Shown piece after piece: positions 52,088 through 59,763 of a stretch of DNA of 64,000 nt (positions are counted from its first letter, which is position 1; the number at the start of each line of letters is the position of its first letter). The stretch is from Eubacterium sp. AF22-8LB. GTDB taxonomy: Bacteria > Bacillota_I > Bacilli_A > Erysipelotrichales > Erysipelotrichaceae. Below the pieces are notes generated by a model. The model searched no databases and was not told the DNA's origin. It was given only the letters and a program-made list of their open reading frames with translations. The stretch spans positions 1-64,000 of the forward strand of contig NZ_QRVI01000004.1 in NCBI RefSeq assembly GCF_003458715.1. Direction: 5' to 3'. A program made the translations under genes and the position numbers.

Positions 52088-52339
52088 ATGCGAAAGATTC
52101 AAGTAGATCTAGATGAAATTCAAGATGAAGAATATTCTTTAATGTATGATGTATTTGGGTTAGATGTGCAAAATAAATCGTATGAGGATTTTGAAAGAAG
52201 AATGCTGAAAATCCAGCTGGATACGATTGTTGAGATAAAGAATCGTGAGCGAAATCTTTATTCTTGTCCAAAATGGATCTTTATTTTAGAGGATATTCAA
52301 CAAAAAAGTGATTGTATCTATTGTATTTGGGGTGCCTAA
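52088..52339 (+). CDS. Small hypothetical protein
   Basis: I do not recognise this 83-aa protein. It is acidic at the start (VDLDEIQDEEYSLMYDVFGLD), then mixed and amphipathic, ending with SDCIYCIWGA and two Cys. No signal peptide or membrane helix is seen. It begins 2 nt after the exporter stop codon, and the exporter's last codons supply a GAAGAGG ribosome site, so it is probably the last gene of the MarR operon. Real expression is likely but function is unknown. Confidence 0.6.
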   Translation: MRKIQVDLDEIQDEEYSLMYDVFGLDVQNKSYEDFERRMLKIQLDTIVEIKNRERNLYSCPKWIFILEDIQQKSDCIYCIWGA

Positions 52340-52362
52340 CATGCCATTTTGTACTAAATCGC

Positions 52363-52391
52363 TTTCTTTTTGATTGAGATTCATATATAAT
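52363..52391 (+). promoter_or_regulatory. Probable promoter of the ireB operon
   Basis: TATAAT at 52386-52391 with a weak TTTCTT at 52363-52368 and a 17-nt spacer. It lies 26 nt before the ireB ATG, which has AAGGAG upstream. Confidence 0.5.
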
Positions 52392-52417
52392 AAAAACGTG
52401 TTAAGGAGTGTGAAATT

Positions 52418-52669
52418 ATGAAAGACATTACCGAAACAATGACATTTACTACGGAGGAGATTCGTCGTGAAAATATCAAGATGATTCTACGCGAAGTAAG
52501 TGATGCTTTGGAAGAACGTGGTTATAATTCAGAAAATCAGATTGCTGGTTATTTGATCAGTAACGACCCAGCGTATATTTCTTCTCACAAGAATGCTCGT
52601 AACTTGATTCAAAAGATCGAACGTTATGAAATCATTGAAGAACTTGTACGTGCTTATTTAGAGAAATAA
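52418..52669 (+). CDS. ireB: IreB family regulatory phosphoprotein (UPF0297)
   Basis: An 83-aa protein of the IreB/YrzL family, substrate of the PASTA kinase IreK in enterococci, where it limits cephalosporin resistance. The N-terminal TMTFTTEEIRRENI carries the threonines that are phosphorylated in the family. The rest (LREVSDALEERGYNSENQIAGYLISNDPAYISSHKNARNLIQ) is nearly invariant across Firmicutes. Its stop overlaps the ATG of ruvX by one base, the standard Firmicute order. Regulation by a Ser/Thr kinase is inferred from the family. Confidence 0.93.
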   Translation: MKDITETMTFTTEEIRRENIKMILREVSDALEERGYNSENQIAGYLISNDPAYISSHKNARNLIQKIERYEIIEELVRAYLEK

Positions 52670-53094
52670 TGGATCGTATCATTGGTTTAGATCTGGGTTC
52701 AAAAACATGTGGTGTATCGATTTGTGATGCGCTTCATATTACGTGTCGAGCTTTAACGACCGTACGTTTTGAATCGGATGATTATGATGCTTGTTTAGAA
52801 GAAGTTTTAAAGCTATTAAATGAAAATAAAGTCAAAGAAGTAGTTTTAGGCTTGCCAAAGCATATGAATGGAGATATCGGTGTTCGTGGTGAAATATCTT
52901 GTGAATTTGCCAAGAAATTAGAATCTTCAGGGATTAAAGTTCATCTATGGGATGAACGACTTACAACGGTTGCGGCCGAGAGAATTTTACTTCAAGCGGA
53001 TGTTTCTAGAAAGAAACGTAAAAAAGTAATTGATCAGATGGCTGCCGTTCAAATTTTACAGAGTTTTTTGGACAGACAAAACGGGGGATTTTAA
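52669..53094 (+). CDS. ruvX: RuvX/YqgF, RNase H-fold nuclease (putative Holliday junction resolvase, pre-16S rRNA processing)
   Basis: A 141-aa protein of the YqgF family. IIGLDLGSKTCGVSICD gives the first catalytic Asp, VVLGLPKHMNGDIG the second block, WDERLTT the Glu, and DQMAAVQILQSFLD the last Asp. In E. coli the family matures 16S rRNA ends; a resolvase role has also been proposed. It is translated by one-base overlap from ireB, and DUF1292 and mltG follow, matching the conserved Firmicute cluster. Confidence 0.93.
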   Translation: MDRIIGLDLGSKTCGVSICDALHITCRALTTVRFESDDYDACLEEVLKLLNENKVKEVVLGLPKHMNGDIGVRGEISCEFAKKLESSGIKVHLWDERLTTVAAERILLQADVSRKKRKKVIDQMAAVQILQSFLDRQNGGF

Positions 53095-53126
53095 TGTCCT
53101 CCTTTATTTTTGAAAGGAAGTAATGT

Positions 53127-53384
53127 ATGTTAGATTCAAATAGTTTATATGTATATGATGAAGATGGAAACGAAAAAAAGATGACCATTCTTTTCACTTT
53201 TGACAGTGATGAAACGGGTTGTCAATATGTTGTTTTCCAAGACCCAGAAAATGATGAGGGTGAAGTATTCGCATCTCGTTATGATGACAAGGGTCAATTG
53301 ATTCCTATTGAAACAGAAGCAGAATGGGAAATGGTTGAAGAAGTAATCAACACATTTGTTGAGGACGAGGAAAATGCCGACTAG
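53127..53384 (+). CDS. DUF1292 family protein (YrzB-like)
   Basis: An 85-aa acidic protein of the DUF1292 family: YVYDEDGNEKKMTILFTFDSDETG, YVVFQDPENDEGEVFASRYD and an acidic tail WEMVEEVINTFVEDEE. It regularly accompanies ireB and ruvX in Firmicutes, but its function is unknown. AAAGGAAG lies before the ATG. Its last 11 bases overlap the start of mltG, so the two are coupled. Confidence 0.88.
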   Translation: MLDSNSLYVYDEDGNEKKMTILFTFDSDETGCQYVVFQDPENDEGEVFASRYDDKGQLIPIETEAEWEMVEEVINTFVEDEENAD

Positions 53385-54465
53385 GCGAAAGGTCAATTCT
53401 GTAAGAGTTGTTCTAATCGTTGTTGTAAGCATTTTAATTATCGCCGGGCTTGGTAGTATTTTTATGATCAAGACAGGACTATCAAGTACGGGCAGCGGGG
53501 ATAAGGAAATAGTATTCACAATTGAAAGCGGAGATACGCTTGATGAGGTTGTACAAAATTTAAAAAAAGACAATTTAATTTCAAATCCAAGTGTCACAAA
53601 GTTTTACGCAAAGTTAAGTCACAATACAAATTTTGTGGCCGGTACATTTGAATTGAATAATGGTATGGATACAAAAGAAATTCTAAGCTATATTCAAGAC
53701 AGCACGAAATTAAAGAAGGATACCACAGTATTGAAAATACCGGAAGGTAAATGGGCTAAGGAAATTGCAGCTGAAATATCAGAGGTTTATAACGGAAAGT
53801 ATTCAGCCGAAGAAATCTTGAGTCAATGGAATGATGTTTCATACATTCAAAAATTGGCGAAGGATTATTCTTTCTTAAATGTTGATGATTTAAATAATTC
53901 CAACTATAAAGTCAAATTAGAAGGATATTTATTCCCAGATACATATTATTTAGAAGAGAATGCTACGATTGATGATATTACACGTGTGATGTTAGATCGT
54001 TTTGAATTGATGTATAAACAAAATAAAGAGGCTTTTAAAAAGAGCAACATGTCTGTACATCAAATTGTAACGCTTTCAAGTGTTGTTCAATTTGAAGCAG
54101 GTTCAAAGGAAGATATGGCTAAGGTTGCAGGTGTATTCTATAATCGTTTAGATCAGAATATGAAGCTACAATCCAGTGTAACTGTATGTTATGCGTTGTA
54201 TGATGATTTTAATGATCCAAAGGATTGTGAAACCAATCCTGAAATGGATTCACCATACAATACGTATATGAATGAGGGCTTGCCTGTTGGACCTATCTTA
54301 AATCCGGGGGAAGAAGCATTTCAAGCCGTGCTAAATCCAGATCGAAAAGGTGGATACCTATTCTTTGCGGCAGATATCTACAATAAGGTAGATGGAAAAG
54401 TGCATTATTCAAAAACATATGAAGAGCACCAACAAATCTGCGAAAGATTAGGCTTAAATCTGTAA
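53374..54465 (+). CDS. mltG: Endolytic murein transglycosylase MltG
   Basis: A 363-aa single-pass membrane enzyme (helix VVLIVVVSILIIAGLGSIF) with an extracellular YceG domain: a LysM-like part (FTIESGDTLDEVVQNLKKDNLI), KIPEGKWAKEIA, GYLFPDTYYLEENA, the catalytic region SSVVQFEAGSKEDMAKVAGVFYNRL with its conserved Glu, then LQSSVTVCYAL. It cuts nascent glycan strands and limits their length. ATG 53374 (GAGG at 53367-53370) is chosen, overlapping DUF1292. A hairpin inside the greA promoter follows. Confidence 0.93.
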   Translation: MPTRRKVNSVRVVLIVVVSILIIAGLGSIFMIKTGLSSTGSGDKEIVFTIESGDTLDEVVQNLKKDNLISNPSVTKFYAKLSHNTNFVAGTFELNNGMDTKEILSYIQDSTKLKKDTTVLKIPEGKWAKEIAAEISEVYNGKYSAEEILSQWNDVSYIQKLAKDYSFLNVDDLNNSNYKVKLEGYLFPDTYYLEENATIDDITRVMLDRFELMYKQNKEAFKKSNMSVHQIVTLSSVVQFEAGSKEDMAKVAGVFYNRLDQNMKLQSSVTVCYALYDDFNDPKDCETNPEMDSPYNTYMNEGLPVGPILNPGEEAFQAVLNPDRKGGYLFFAADIYNKVDGKVHYSKTYEEHQQICERLGLNL

Positions 54466-54472
54466 CAATATT

Positions 54473-54505
54473 TTGCATAATCCGAGGATTATGTTATAAT
54501 TTTTT
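54473..54505 (+). promoter_or_regulatory. greA promoter containing a terminator-like hairpin in its spacer
   Basis: TTGCAT at 54473-54478, 16 nt, then TG-T-TATAAT (TATAAT 54495-54500). The hairpin CATAATCC/GGATTATG (54476-54483 and 54486-54493) fills the spacer and is followed by AT and five T, so it can end mltG transcription while greA restarts. Confidence 0.7.
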
Positions 54506-54531
54506 GTGCTAAATACAAGGAGTGATACCAC

Positions 54532-55020
54532 ATGGCAAATGAAAAATTTTACGTTACCCAAGAAGGTTATAATGATTTAGTTAATGAACATGAAAACCTA
54601 GTTCATAAAGTTCGTCAGGAAGTTATCGTTGAGTTACAGGAAGCTCGTGCACAAGGTGACTTGTCTGAAAACGCCGACTATGATGCTGCCAGAGAACACC
54701 AGGCACAGGTTGAAGGTCGTATTCGTGAATTAGAGGCAATGATCAAAAATGCCGAAATCATTTCAGAATCAGACGGTGCGGAAAAGAAAAATAAAAAGAA
54801 TGTCGTTAAATTAGGTTCTGTTGTTAAGATTTTAGATAAATCAGACAACCAAGAAGTTACATTCTCAATCGTTGGTACAATTGAAGCCGATCCATTCAAT
54901 GGTAAGCTTTCAAACACGACACCTCTTGCAGAAGTGATCATGGATCACAAGGTAGGAGATGTTTGTACAGTAAAACGTGTTGAAGAACCTTATGATGTAG
55001 AAATTTTAGAAATTAAGTAA
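54532..55020 (+). CDS. greA: Transcription elongation factor GreA
   Basis: A 162-aa factor that stimulates transcript cleavage in backtracked RNA polymerase. The N-terminal coiled coil ends in the loop RAQGDLSENADYDAAREHQAQ with the conserved Asp/Glu tip residues; the C-terminal FKBP-like domain (LGSVVKILDKSDNQEVTFSIVG) is intact. AAGGAGTG is the ribosome site. Length is normal. It has its own promoter. Confidence 0.96.
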   Translation: MANEKFYVTQEGYNDLVNEHENLVHKVRQEVIVELQEARAQGDLSENADYDAAREHQAQVEGRIRELEAMIKNAEIISESDGAEKKNKKNVVKLGSVVKILDKSDNQEVTFSIVGTIEADPFNGKLSNTTPLAEVIMDHKVGDVCTVKRVEEPYDVEILEIK

Positions 55021-55061
55021 AAAAACATCAAAAAATAACGTATAAGAGAAGGGTGATATAT

Positions 55062-55538
55062 ATGAAACGAACTCTTCTCTTTTTTTGTGCTTTCATTTTC
55101 TTTGTCTTTACATGCTTCAACCGGTATACCCCTATTACCTTACAAGAAGCCAAACCCACTTTAATGCAAGTTGAAATCAAGGGGGCTGTAAAAAATCCAG
55201 GTGTCTATACACTCAAATTCCAGGACACTATATCAAGTTTAATCAATGCAAGTGGTGGCCTATTAGAAAATGGTGATGATTCCAGTCTTTCTTATACACA
55301 GGTGTTGAAAGATAAGGATGTTATTGTGATTCCAGAAAAGAAAGAACAGCCAAAGATTTCTATTAATAGTGCTACACAAGAAGAGCTACAAACCTTGTCT
55401 GGCATTGGCCCTTCCATTGCGTCTAGAATCATTGAATATCGAAAGAACAATACATTTCAAACGTTAGAACAAATCAAGGAAGTCAAAGGCATAGGGGATG
55501 GTCTCTTTAATAAAATCAAGGATGCTATTTGTCTATGA
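55062..55538 (+). CDS. comEA: ComEA-like competence DNA receptor
   Basis: A 158-aa membrane-anchored protein: helix TLLFFCAFIFFVFTCF, a SLBB segment (MQVEIKGAVKNPGVYTLKFQDTISSLINASGG) and a C-terminal helix-hairpin-helix domain (INSATQEELQTLSGIGPSIASRIIEYRKNN...EVKGIGDGLFNKI). It should bind incoming double-stranded DNA outside the membrane. ATG 55062 is chosen with AGAAGGG upstream. The comEC gene overlaps its end by 4 nt, the conserved competence pair. Confidence 0.92.
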   Translation: MKRTLLFFCAFIFFVFTCFNRYTPITLQEAKPTLMQVEIKGAVKNPGVYTLKFQDTISSLINASGGLLENGDDSSLSYTQVLKDKDVIVIPEKKEQPKISINSATQEELQTLSGIGPSIASRIIEYRKNNTFQTLEQIKEVKGIGDGLFNKIKDAICL

Positions 55539-57382
55539 TGTTGATACTATCATTAGGCTATTTGGCTTGTTTGATCTTACAAGATCCTCTGTGTATTGTA
55601 TGTTTTAGCTTTTGTTTTCTTATCTATTTATACGAACGATTCAAAGATAAAAGAGTATTGTTTCTCTTCTTAATTTTAATGCTTCTATCTATATTTAGAA
55701 TTCAAATACCGAAAACACCAGACTGTGGAATCTATTACATTATCGAAATTAAGAAAGGGTATTGTATTGCGAGTAATCATAAAAGTAAAGTGTTAGTCCA
55801 TACCAATCAAGATTTAAGTTTTCAGGATCAAATAGAAATAAAACATTTTGAACCCATCCATACAGATGATAATTTCACCTTGTTTTCTTTTGCCAAATAC
55901 AATCAAACTAAGAATATATTCTATAAGACGAAGGATATTGTAGTTATAAAACATTCCCATTCATTAAAATCGAAGATGTATCAATTGATTAAATCTAGAA
56001 AGAATGCCGATGTTTGTCTATCCCTCTATTATGGAATCCACAATGAATCGATTGATCAAATCTATACAATGCTTGGCTATGGCTATATGAGTGCTTATTA
56101 TATTGTGTTCTCTTTATTGAAAAGAAAGTACGATGAAAAACACATTCGAATCCTTTTACTTATATTCAGTATTGGATTTGGTTCTCTTTTTGTCTATACA
56201 CTTTCCTTGTCACGCTTTATCTTGTATCAATTGAGCTGTCTTTGTTTTAAAACAAAAGAAAATCAAATTGCAAGTACCATTCTTTTATTTTCAACCATCT
56301 ATCCAACACAAGTTCTTTCTATTTCCTTTGTAGTACCTCTTTTGTTGCAGTTCGTATCTTATTTTTGTACTGAACATAAATGGCTCGTACAAAAGCTAGT
56401 ACTTGTATGTTGTTTAATGATCTACTTTAAAAAGATCAACCTTGTATCATTGTTTTGTTTCAATCTGTTAAGAAAGTTATATGGGCTTTTATTTCTTTTT
56501 GGATTCTTTATTCCAAAGCTTGTTGATTTTAAGCTTATGGATATCACACTGCATTATGCACCTCAAGCATTCTTTATCTTTTCTTTTATAATGGTTTATA
56601 TTCAATGTCTTAAACATTTTCAATATAAATATCTCTGTATTTTATTAATTCCATTATTCGAAATATTTTGTTGCCCCTTCTTTCAAGTCTATACACTCAA
56701 TATTGGCCAGGCAGACTGTAGTATTATTGTAGAACCCTTTAGAAAGAGTGTAGTAATGATTGATTGTGGTCAAAATCTGTATCGTGACAATGTAGAAAGT
56801 ATCATTGTTCCGTTTCTTGAAAATAAAAATATCAAGACAATTGATACACTTATTTTAACGCATGATGATTATGATCATAGTGGGGGCTATGAAAGTCTTA
56901 AGGATAAAGTAAAAATTAATCAAGTTATTCGAAAATCAGATCAAAAAGTACATGTAAATTATCCGTTTTATTTGTTGCTGAAAGATAGAATAGCTAAAGA
57001 TGAAAATGATAATAGTATCATTAGTTATTTTACTTATGATGACTTTACTTATCTCTTTATGGGGGATGCCAGCAAGGATATAGAAAAACAATTGCTAGAT
57101 ATGTATGATTTAAAGGCAGATGTCATTAAGGTAGGGCATCATGGTTCGAATACAAGCTCAGATGAAGAATTTTTAAATCAACTCGATTGTCGATTAGCCA
57201 TTATCAGTGCGGGTTATAAGAATAAGTATAATCATCCGAGTACAGAAACATTAAAGAATTTACAAAGCTTAAATATAAATACATTATGTACAAATACCAG
57301 TGGAAGTATTGCGATTTATACATTGCATCACTTTGGATTTGTTGTCACAAACGATGGAATGTTTGGTATAATAATTATATGA
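55535..57382 (+). CDS. comEC: ComEC/Rec2 family DNA uptake channel
   Basis: A 615-aa protein, short for the family (700-800): a reduced N-terminal soluble segment, a competence membrane domain with many helices (FVVPLLLQFVSYF, YGLLFLFGFFIPKLV), and a C-terminal metallo-beta-lactamase domain with NIGQADCSIIVEP, ILTHDDYDHSGGYESL, FMGDASKDIE, VGHHGSNTSSD and NHPSTETL. It carries single-stranded DNA into the cell. Start is ATG 55535 or 55538, overlapping comEA. The metal-binding histidines of the C-terminal domain are present, which is not so in all members. Confidence 0.9.
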   Translation: MMLILSLGYLACLILQDPLCIVCFSFCFLIYLYERFKDKRVLFLFLILMLLSIFRIQIPKTPDCGIYYIIEIKKGYCIASNHKSKVLVHTNQDLSFQDQIEIKHFEPIHTDDNFTLFSFAKYNQTKNIFYKTKDIVVIKHSHSLKSKMYQLIKSRKNADVCLSLYYGIHNESIDQIYTMLGYGYMSAYYIVFSLLKRKYDEKHIRILLLIFSIGFGSLFVYTLSLSRFILYQLSCLCFKTKENQIASTILLFSTIYPTQVLSISFVVPLLLQFVSYFCTEHKWLVQKLVLVCCLMIYFKKINLVSLFCFNLLRKLYGLLFLFGFFIPKLVDFKLMDITLHYAPQAFFIFSFIMVYIQCLKHFQYKYLCILLIPLFEIFCCPFFQVYTLNIGQADCSIIVEPFRKSVVMIDCGQNLYRDNVESIIVPFLENKNIKTIDTLILTHDDYDHSGGYESLKDKVKINQVIRKSDQKVHVNYPFYLLLKDRIAKDENDNSIISYFTYDDFTYLFMGDASKDIEKQLLDMYDLKADVIKVGHHGSNTSSDEEFLNQLDCRLAIISAGYKNKYNHPSTETLKNLQSLNINTLCTNTSGSIAIYTLHHFGFVVTNDGMFGIIII

Positions 57383-58320
57383 TTTATATTTTATACGGAA
57401 AAGACAAAAGCATGGTTTCAATGAAGCTGGATGCGATTAAAAAAAGACATCATATAGAAGAAAATGTGAATGTATATGATGCACAAACCGATGATATATC
57501 TTCTGTTTTACAGGATTTAGACGCCTATTCGATTTTTGATGATGATAAGATGATTATTGTGAATAATTGTACTTTCTTATCGAGCAAGAATACGACAAGC
57601 TATGAAGTGGATCCTTTTCTTTTAAGAAAAGACACAGAGATGATTCTTGTGCTGGTTTGTCCAAGTGATAAATTGGATTCTAGAAAGAAAAAGGTCAAGG
57701 AAATCAGTAATGTGGCTACATTATATTCTTGTCTAGCTTTGGATGAAAAGTCACAAAAGTTTTATGTGCAGGATAAATTAAAGGAGTATGGTGTAAAGGT
57801 TGATTTTAAAACATTAGATTGGATGACATCAAGAATGGGTTTGGATCCCATGTGTATTCAAAATGAGATAGAAAAGATTTCAATCTATTCTAAAAACCCG
57901 ACGTTAGAAGATGTACAAAATTTATTAGTCGTAGAACCGATGAATGATATTTTTAAAATGGTGGAAGCTTTCTTTAGCCAAAATGGAATTTTATTGTTAG
58001 CCTACTACCGTAACTTTAGAAAGCTGAATATGCAGCCCGTAGCCATAGTGGCACTACTTGCTAGTCAAATTCGCTTTCTGTTTCAAGTACGCGTATTAAT
58101 GGATGAAGGCAAGGCGCAGGCAACCATTGCCCAAGAGCTAAAGGCCAATCCGTATCGTGTAAAGATCAATATGCAGAAGGCTATGCGCTTTTCAAGCGAA
58201 GCCTTACTTTACAATCTATCTTTATTAGCTGACTTTGATCAACAAATGAAAATGGGTAAGATTGATAAGGATGATGGCTTTGAATACTTCTGTCTAAACT
58301 TAATGTTGAACAAGGAATAG
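57379..58320 (+). CDS. holA: DNA polymerase III delta subunit
   Basis: A 313-aa clamp-loader delta subunit: MIYILYGKDKSMVSMKL at the start, the AAA+-like region (DDKMIIVNNCTFL, TEMILVLVCPSDKLDSRKK) and the C-terminal collar domain (DIFKMVEAFFSQNG, ASQIRFLFQVRVLMDEG). It opens the sliding clamp. ATG 57379 overlaps the comEC stop as ATGA; longer in-frame starts inside comEC are ignored. comEC-holA-rpsT is the conserved Firmicute order. A strong terminator follows. Confidence 0.93.
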   Translation: MIYILYGKDKSMVSMKLDAIKKRHHIEENVNVYDAQTDDISSVLQDLDAYSIFDDDKMIIVNNCTFLSSKNTTSYEVDPFLLRKDTEMILVLVCPSDKLDSRKKKVKEISNVATLYSCLALDEKSQKFYVQDKLKEYGVKVDFKTLDWMTSRMGLDPMCIQNEIEKISIYSKNPTLEDVQNLLVVEPMNDIFKMVEAFFSQNGILLLAYYRNFRKLNMQPVAIVALLASQIRFLFQVRVLMDEGKAQATIAQELKANPYRVKINMQKAMRFSSEALLYNLSLLADFDQQMKMGKIDKDDGFEYFCLNLMLNKE

Positions 58321-58335
58321 TCCTTGTTCTTTTTT
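58308..58335 (+). terminator. Intrinsic terminator of the comEA-comEC-holA operon
   Basis: GAACAAGG (58308-58315) and CCTTGTTC (58322-58329) are perfect arms with a 6-nt loop, followed by six T. The holA stop codon is in the loop. Confidence 0.9.
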
Positions 58336-58412
58336 AATTAGCAAAAATGAAATGTGTGAAAAAGTGAAGGTGTTATTCAAACATTTTAGGATGTAAAAAA
58401 GGTTCGATTTAT

Positions 58413-58439
58413 AAAAAAAAAGAAGTCATATGACTTCTT
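58413..58439 (-). terminator. Intrinsic terminator of rpsT
   Basis: On the minus strand a perfect palindrome (58420-58439; half-site AAGAAGTCAT) is followed by a run of T (A at 58413-58420 on the + strand). It lies just below the rpsT stop. Confidence 0.88.
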
Positions 58440-58448
58440 AATCCTTCA

Positions 58449-58712
58449 TTACGCGATTTCGTTAATAGCTTTTGCTAAACGTGCTTTTTGACGGCTAGCG
58501 TAGTTTTTGTGGTGAATACCTTTAGCTACGGCTTTGTCCAATTTTGAACTGCAGTCGTTGTAAGCTGCTACAGCAGCTTCTTTATCTTTAGCATCAACAG
58601 CTGCTAATACGGCTTTAATACTTGATTTCAATGCTGATTTTTTAGATACGACTAATTTGTGAGCCTTGTTATTTGTTAAGACACGTTTCTTTTGAGATTT
58701 AATCTGTGGCAT
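58449..58712 (-). CDS. rpsT: 30S ribosomal protein S20
   Basis: An 87-aa basic ribosomal protein: PQIKSQKKRVLTNNKAHKLV, SALKSSIKAVLAAVDAKDKE, and GIHHKNYASRQKARLAKAINEI, the highly conserved S20 helices. It binds 16S rRNA during early 30S assembly. ATG at 58712 is chosen because AGGAGGTG lies 6 nt upstream; an in-frame GTG is inside that site. It is transcribed opposite to its neighbours from its own strong promoter, as is usual for this gene next to holA. Confidence 0.96.
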   Translation of the reverse strand: MPQIKSQKKRVLTNNKAHKLVVSKKSALKSSIKAVLAAVDAKDKEAAVAAYNDCSSKLDKAVAKGIHHKNYASRQKARLAKAINEIA

Positions 58713-58744
58713 GAAGTGCACCTCCTGACATAAATTGCAAATGG

Positions 58745-58773
58745 ATTATAGCAAATTTCTCGATTTATTGCAA
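58745..58773 (-). promoter_or_regulatory. rpsT promoter (minus strand)
   Basis: On the minus strand: TTGCAA (58773-58768), a 17-nt spacer and TGC-TATAAT (-10 at 58750-58745), a near-consensus extended promoter. About 32 nt of leader precede the ATG. Confidence 0.85.
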
Positions 58774-58794
58774 CACAACTTCGCAAAAATACGC

Positions 58795-58800
58795 TATAAT
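58795..58800 (+). promoter_or_regulatory. Probable -10 of the fmt-lepA-hemW promoter
   Basis: TATAAT at 58795-58800, 23 nt before ATG of fmt. No good -35 is found at normal spacing; the palindromic TTGCAA at 58768-58773 is 21 nt away and already serves rpsT on the other strand. Confidence 0.45.
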
Positions 58801-58823
58801 ACTCTAGTATTGGAGTGATATAT

Positions 58824-59753
58824 ATGGAAAATAGACGCATTATTTTTATGGGAACACCCAAAATTGCTAGTGTCGTATTAAAAACAATGTTAGAAAACGA
58901 TATACATGTAGGCTTAGTAGTAACGCAGCCAGATAAAAAAAAGGGACGTAAACAACAGGTTGTTTATTCGGAAGTTAAAGAAGTAGCTTTAGAATATGGT
59001 ATCCCTGTATTTCAACCGATCAAAATTAAATCGGATTATCAAGCCATTCTCGATTTTGAACCCGATCTAATTGTCACTTGTGCCTATGGACAAATCGTAC
59101 CGAAAGAAGTATTGGATCTACCAAAGTATGGTTGTGTCAATCTTCATGGTTCTTTGCTTCCTAAATATAGAGGGGGAGCACCAATTCAAAGAGCTATTTG
59201 GAATGGAGATAAGGTCAGTGGTATGTCTTTAATGAAAATGGCACCAAAAATGGATGCGGGTCCTGTCTTAGCTCAAAAAGAAATTGAAATTTTGCCTAGT
59301 GATAATTCCACATCTTTATTTGATAAGATGGGAATTTGTGCGAGTGAACTATTACTTGAACATTTTGAAGAAATTTGTTCCGGAAAGGCTGTATATGTAG
59401 AGCAAGACGAAAGTAAAGTAATCTTTTCACCAGTTTTATCAAAAGAAGAGGAGCATATTGATTTGAATCAGGATGATGAACATATTTTAAATCAAATTCG
59501 TGCCTTCTCCGATGCGCCAGGTGCCTATGTATTATTAAAAGGAAAGAAATTTAAAATCTTAAAGGCAAGTTATTTGAAGGAAGCCAATTCATTCGCATCT
59601 TTAGTCAAGATTGGCAAGAACAAACTAGGAATTGGACTTCATTCAGGTACACTTGTGATTGAAACTTGTCAAATGGAAGGAAAGCCAGTCATGGATTGTG
59701 CAAACTTCTTTAATGGACAAGGCCGTAATTTAGTCGGAAATAGTGTAGAGTAG
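58824..59753 (+). CDS. fmt: Methionyl-tRNA formyltransferase
   Basis: A 309-aa enzyme that formylates Met-tRNA for initiation using 10-formyl-THF. It shows IIFMGTPKIASVVL, LVVTQPDKKKGR, CAYGQIVPKEVLDLPKYGCVNLHGSLLPKYRGGAPIQRAIWNGD (with the conserved catalytic Asn and His of this region) and a C-terminal OB-like domain. ATG 58824 is chosen with GGAGTG upstream. Its usual partner def is not adjacent; lepA follows 10 nt after the stop. Confidence 0.96.
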   Translation: MENRRIIFMGTPKIASVVLKTMLENDIHVGLVVTQPDKKKGRKQQVVYSEVKEVALEYGIPVFQPIKIKSDYQAILDFEPDLIVTCAYGQIVPKEVLDLPKYGCVNLHGSLLPKYRGGAPIQRAIWNGDKVSGMSLMKMAPKMDAGPVLAQKEIEILPSDNSTSLFDKMGICASELLLEHFEEICSGKAVYVEQDESKVIFSPVLSKEEEHIDLNQDDEHILNQIRAFSDAPGAYVLLKGKKFKILKASYLKEANSFASLVKIGKNKLGIGLHSGTLVIETCQMEGKPVMDCANFFNGQGRNLVGNSVE

Positions 59754-59763
59754 GGGGAAGTCT

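Noticed and set aside
57286..57378. Longer N terminus for HolA
   Set aside because: It would lie wholly inside comEC, and the conserved protein starts at MIYILYGKD with an ATGA overlap.
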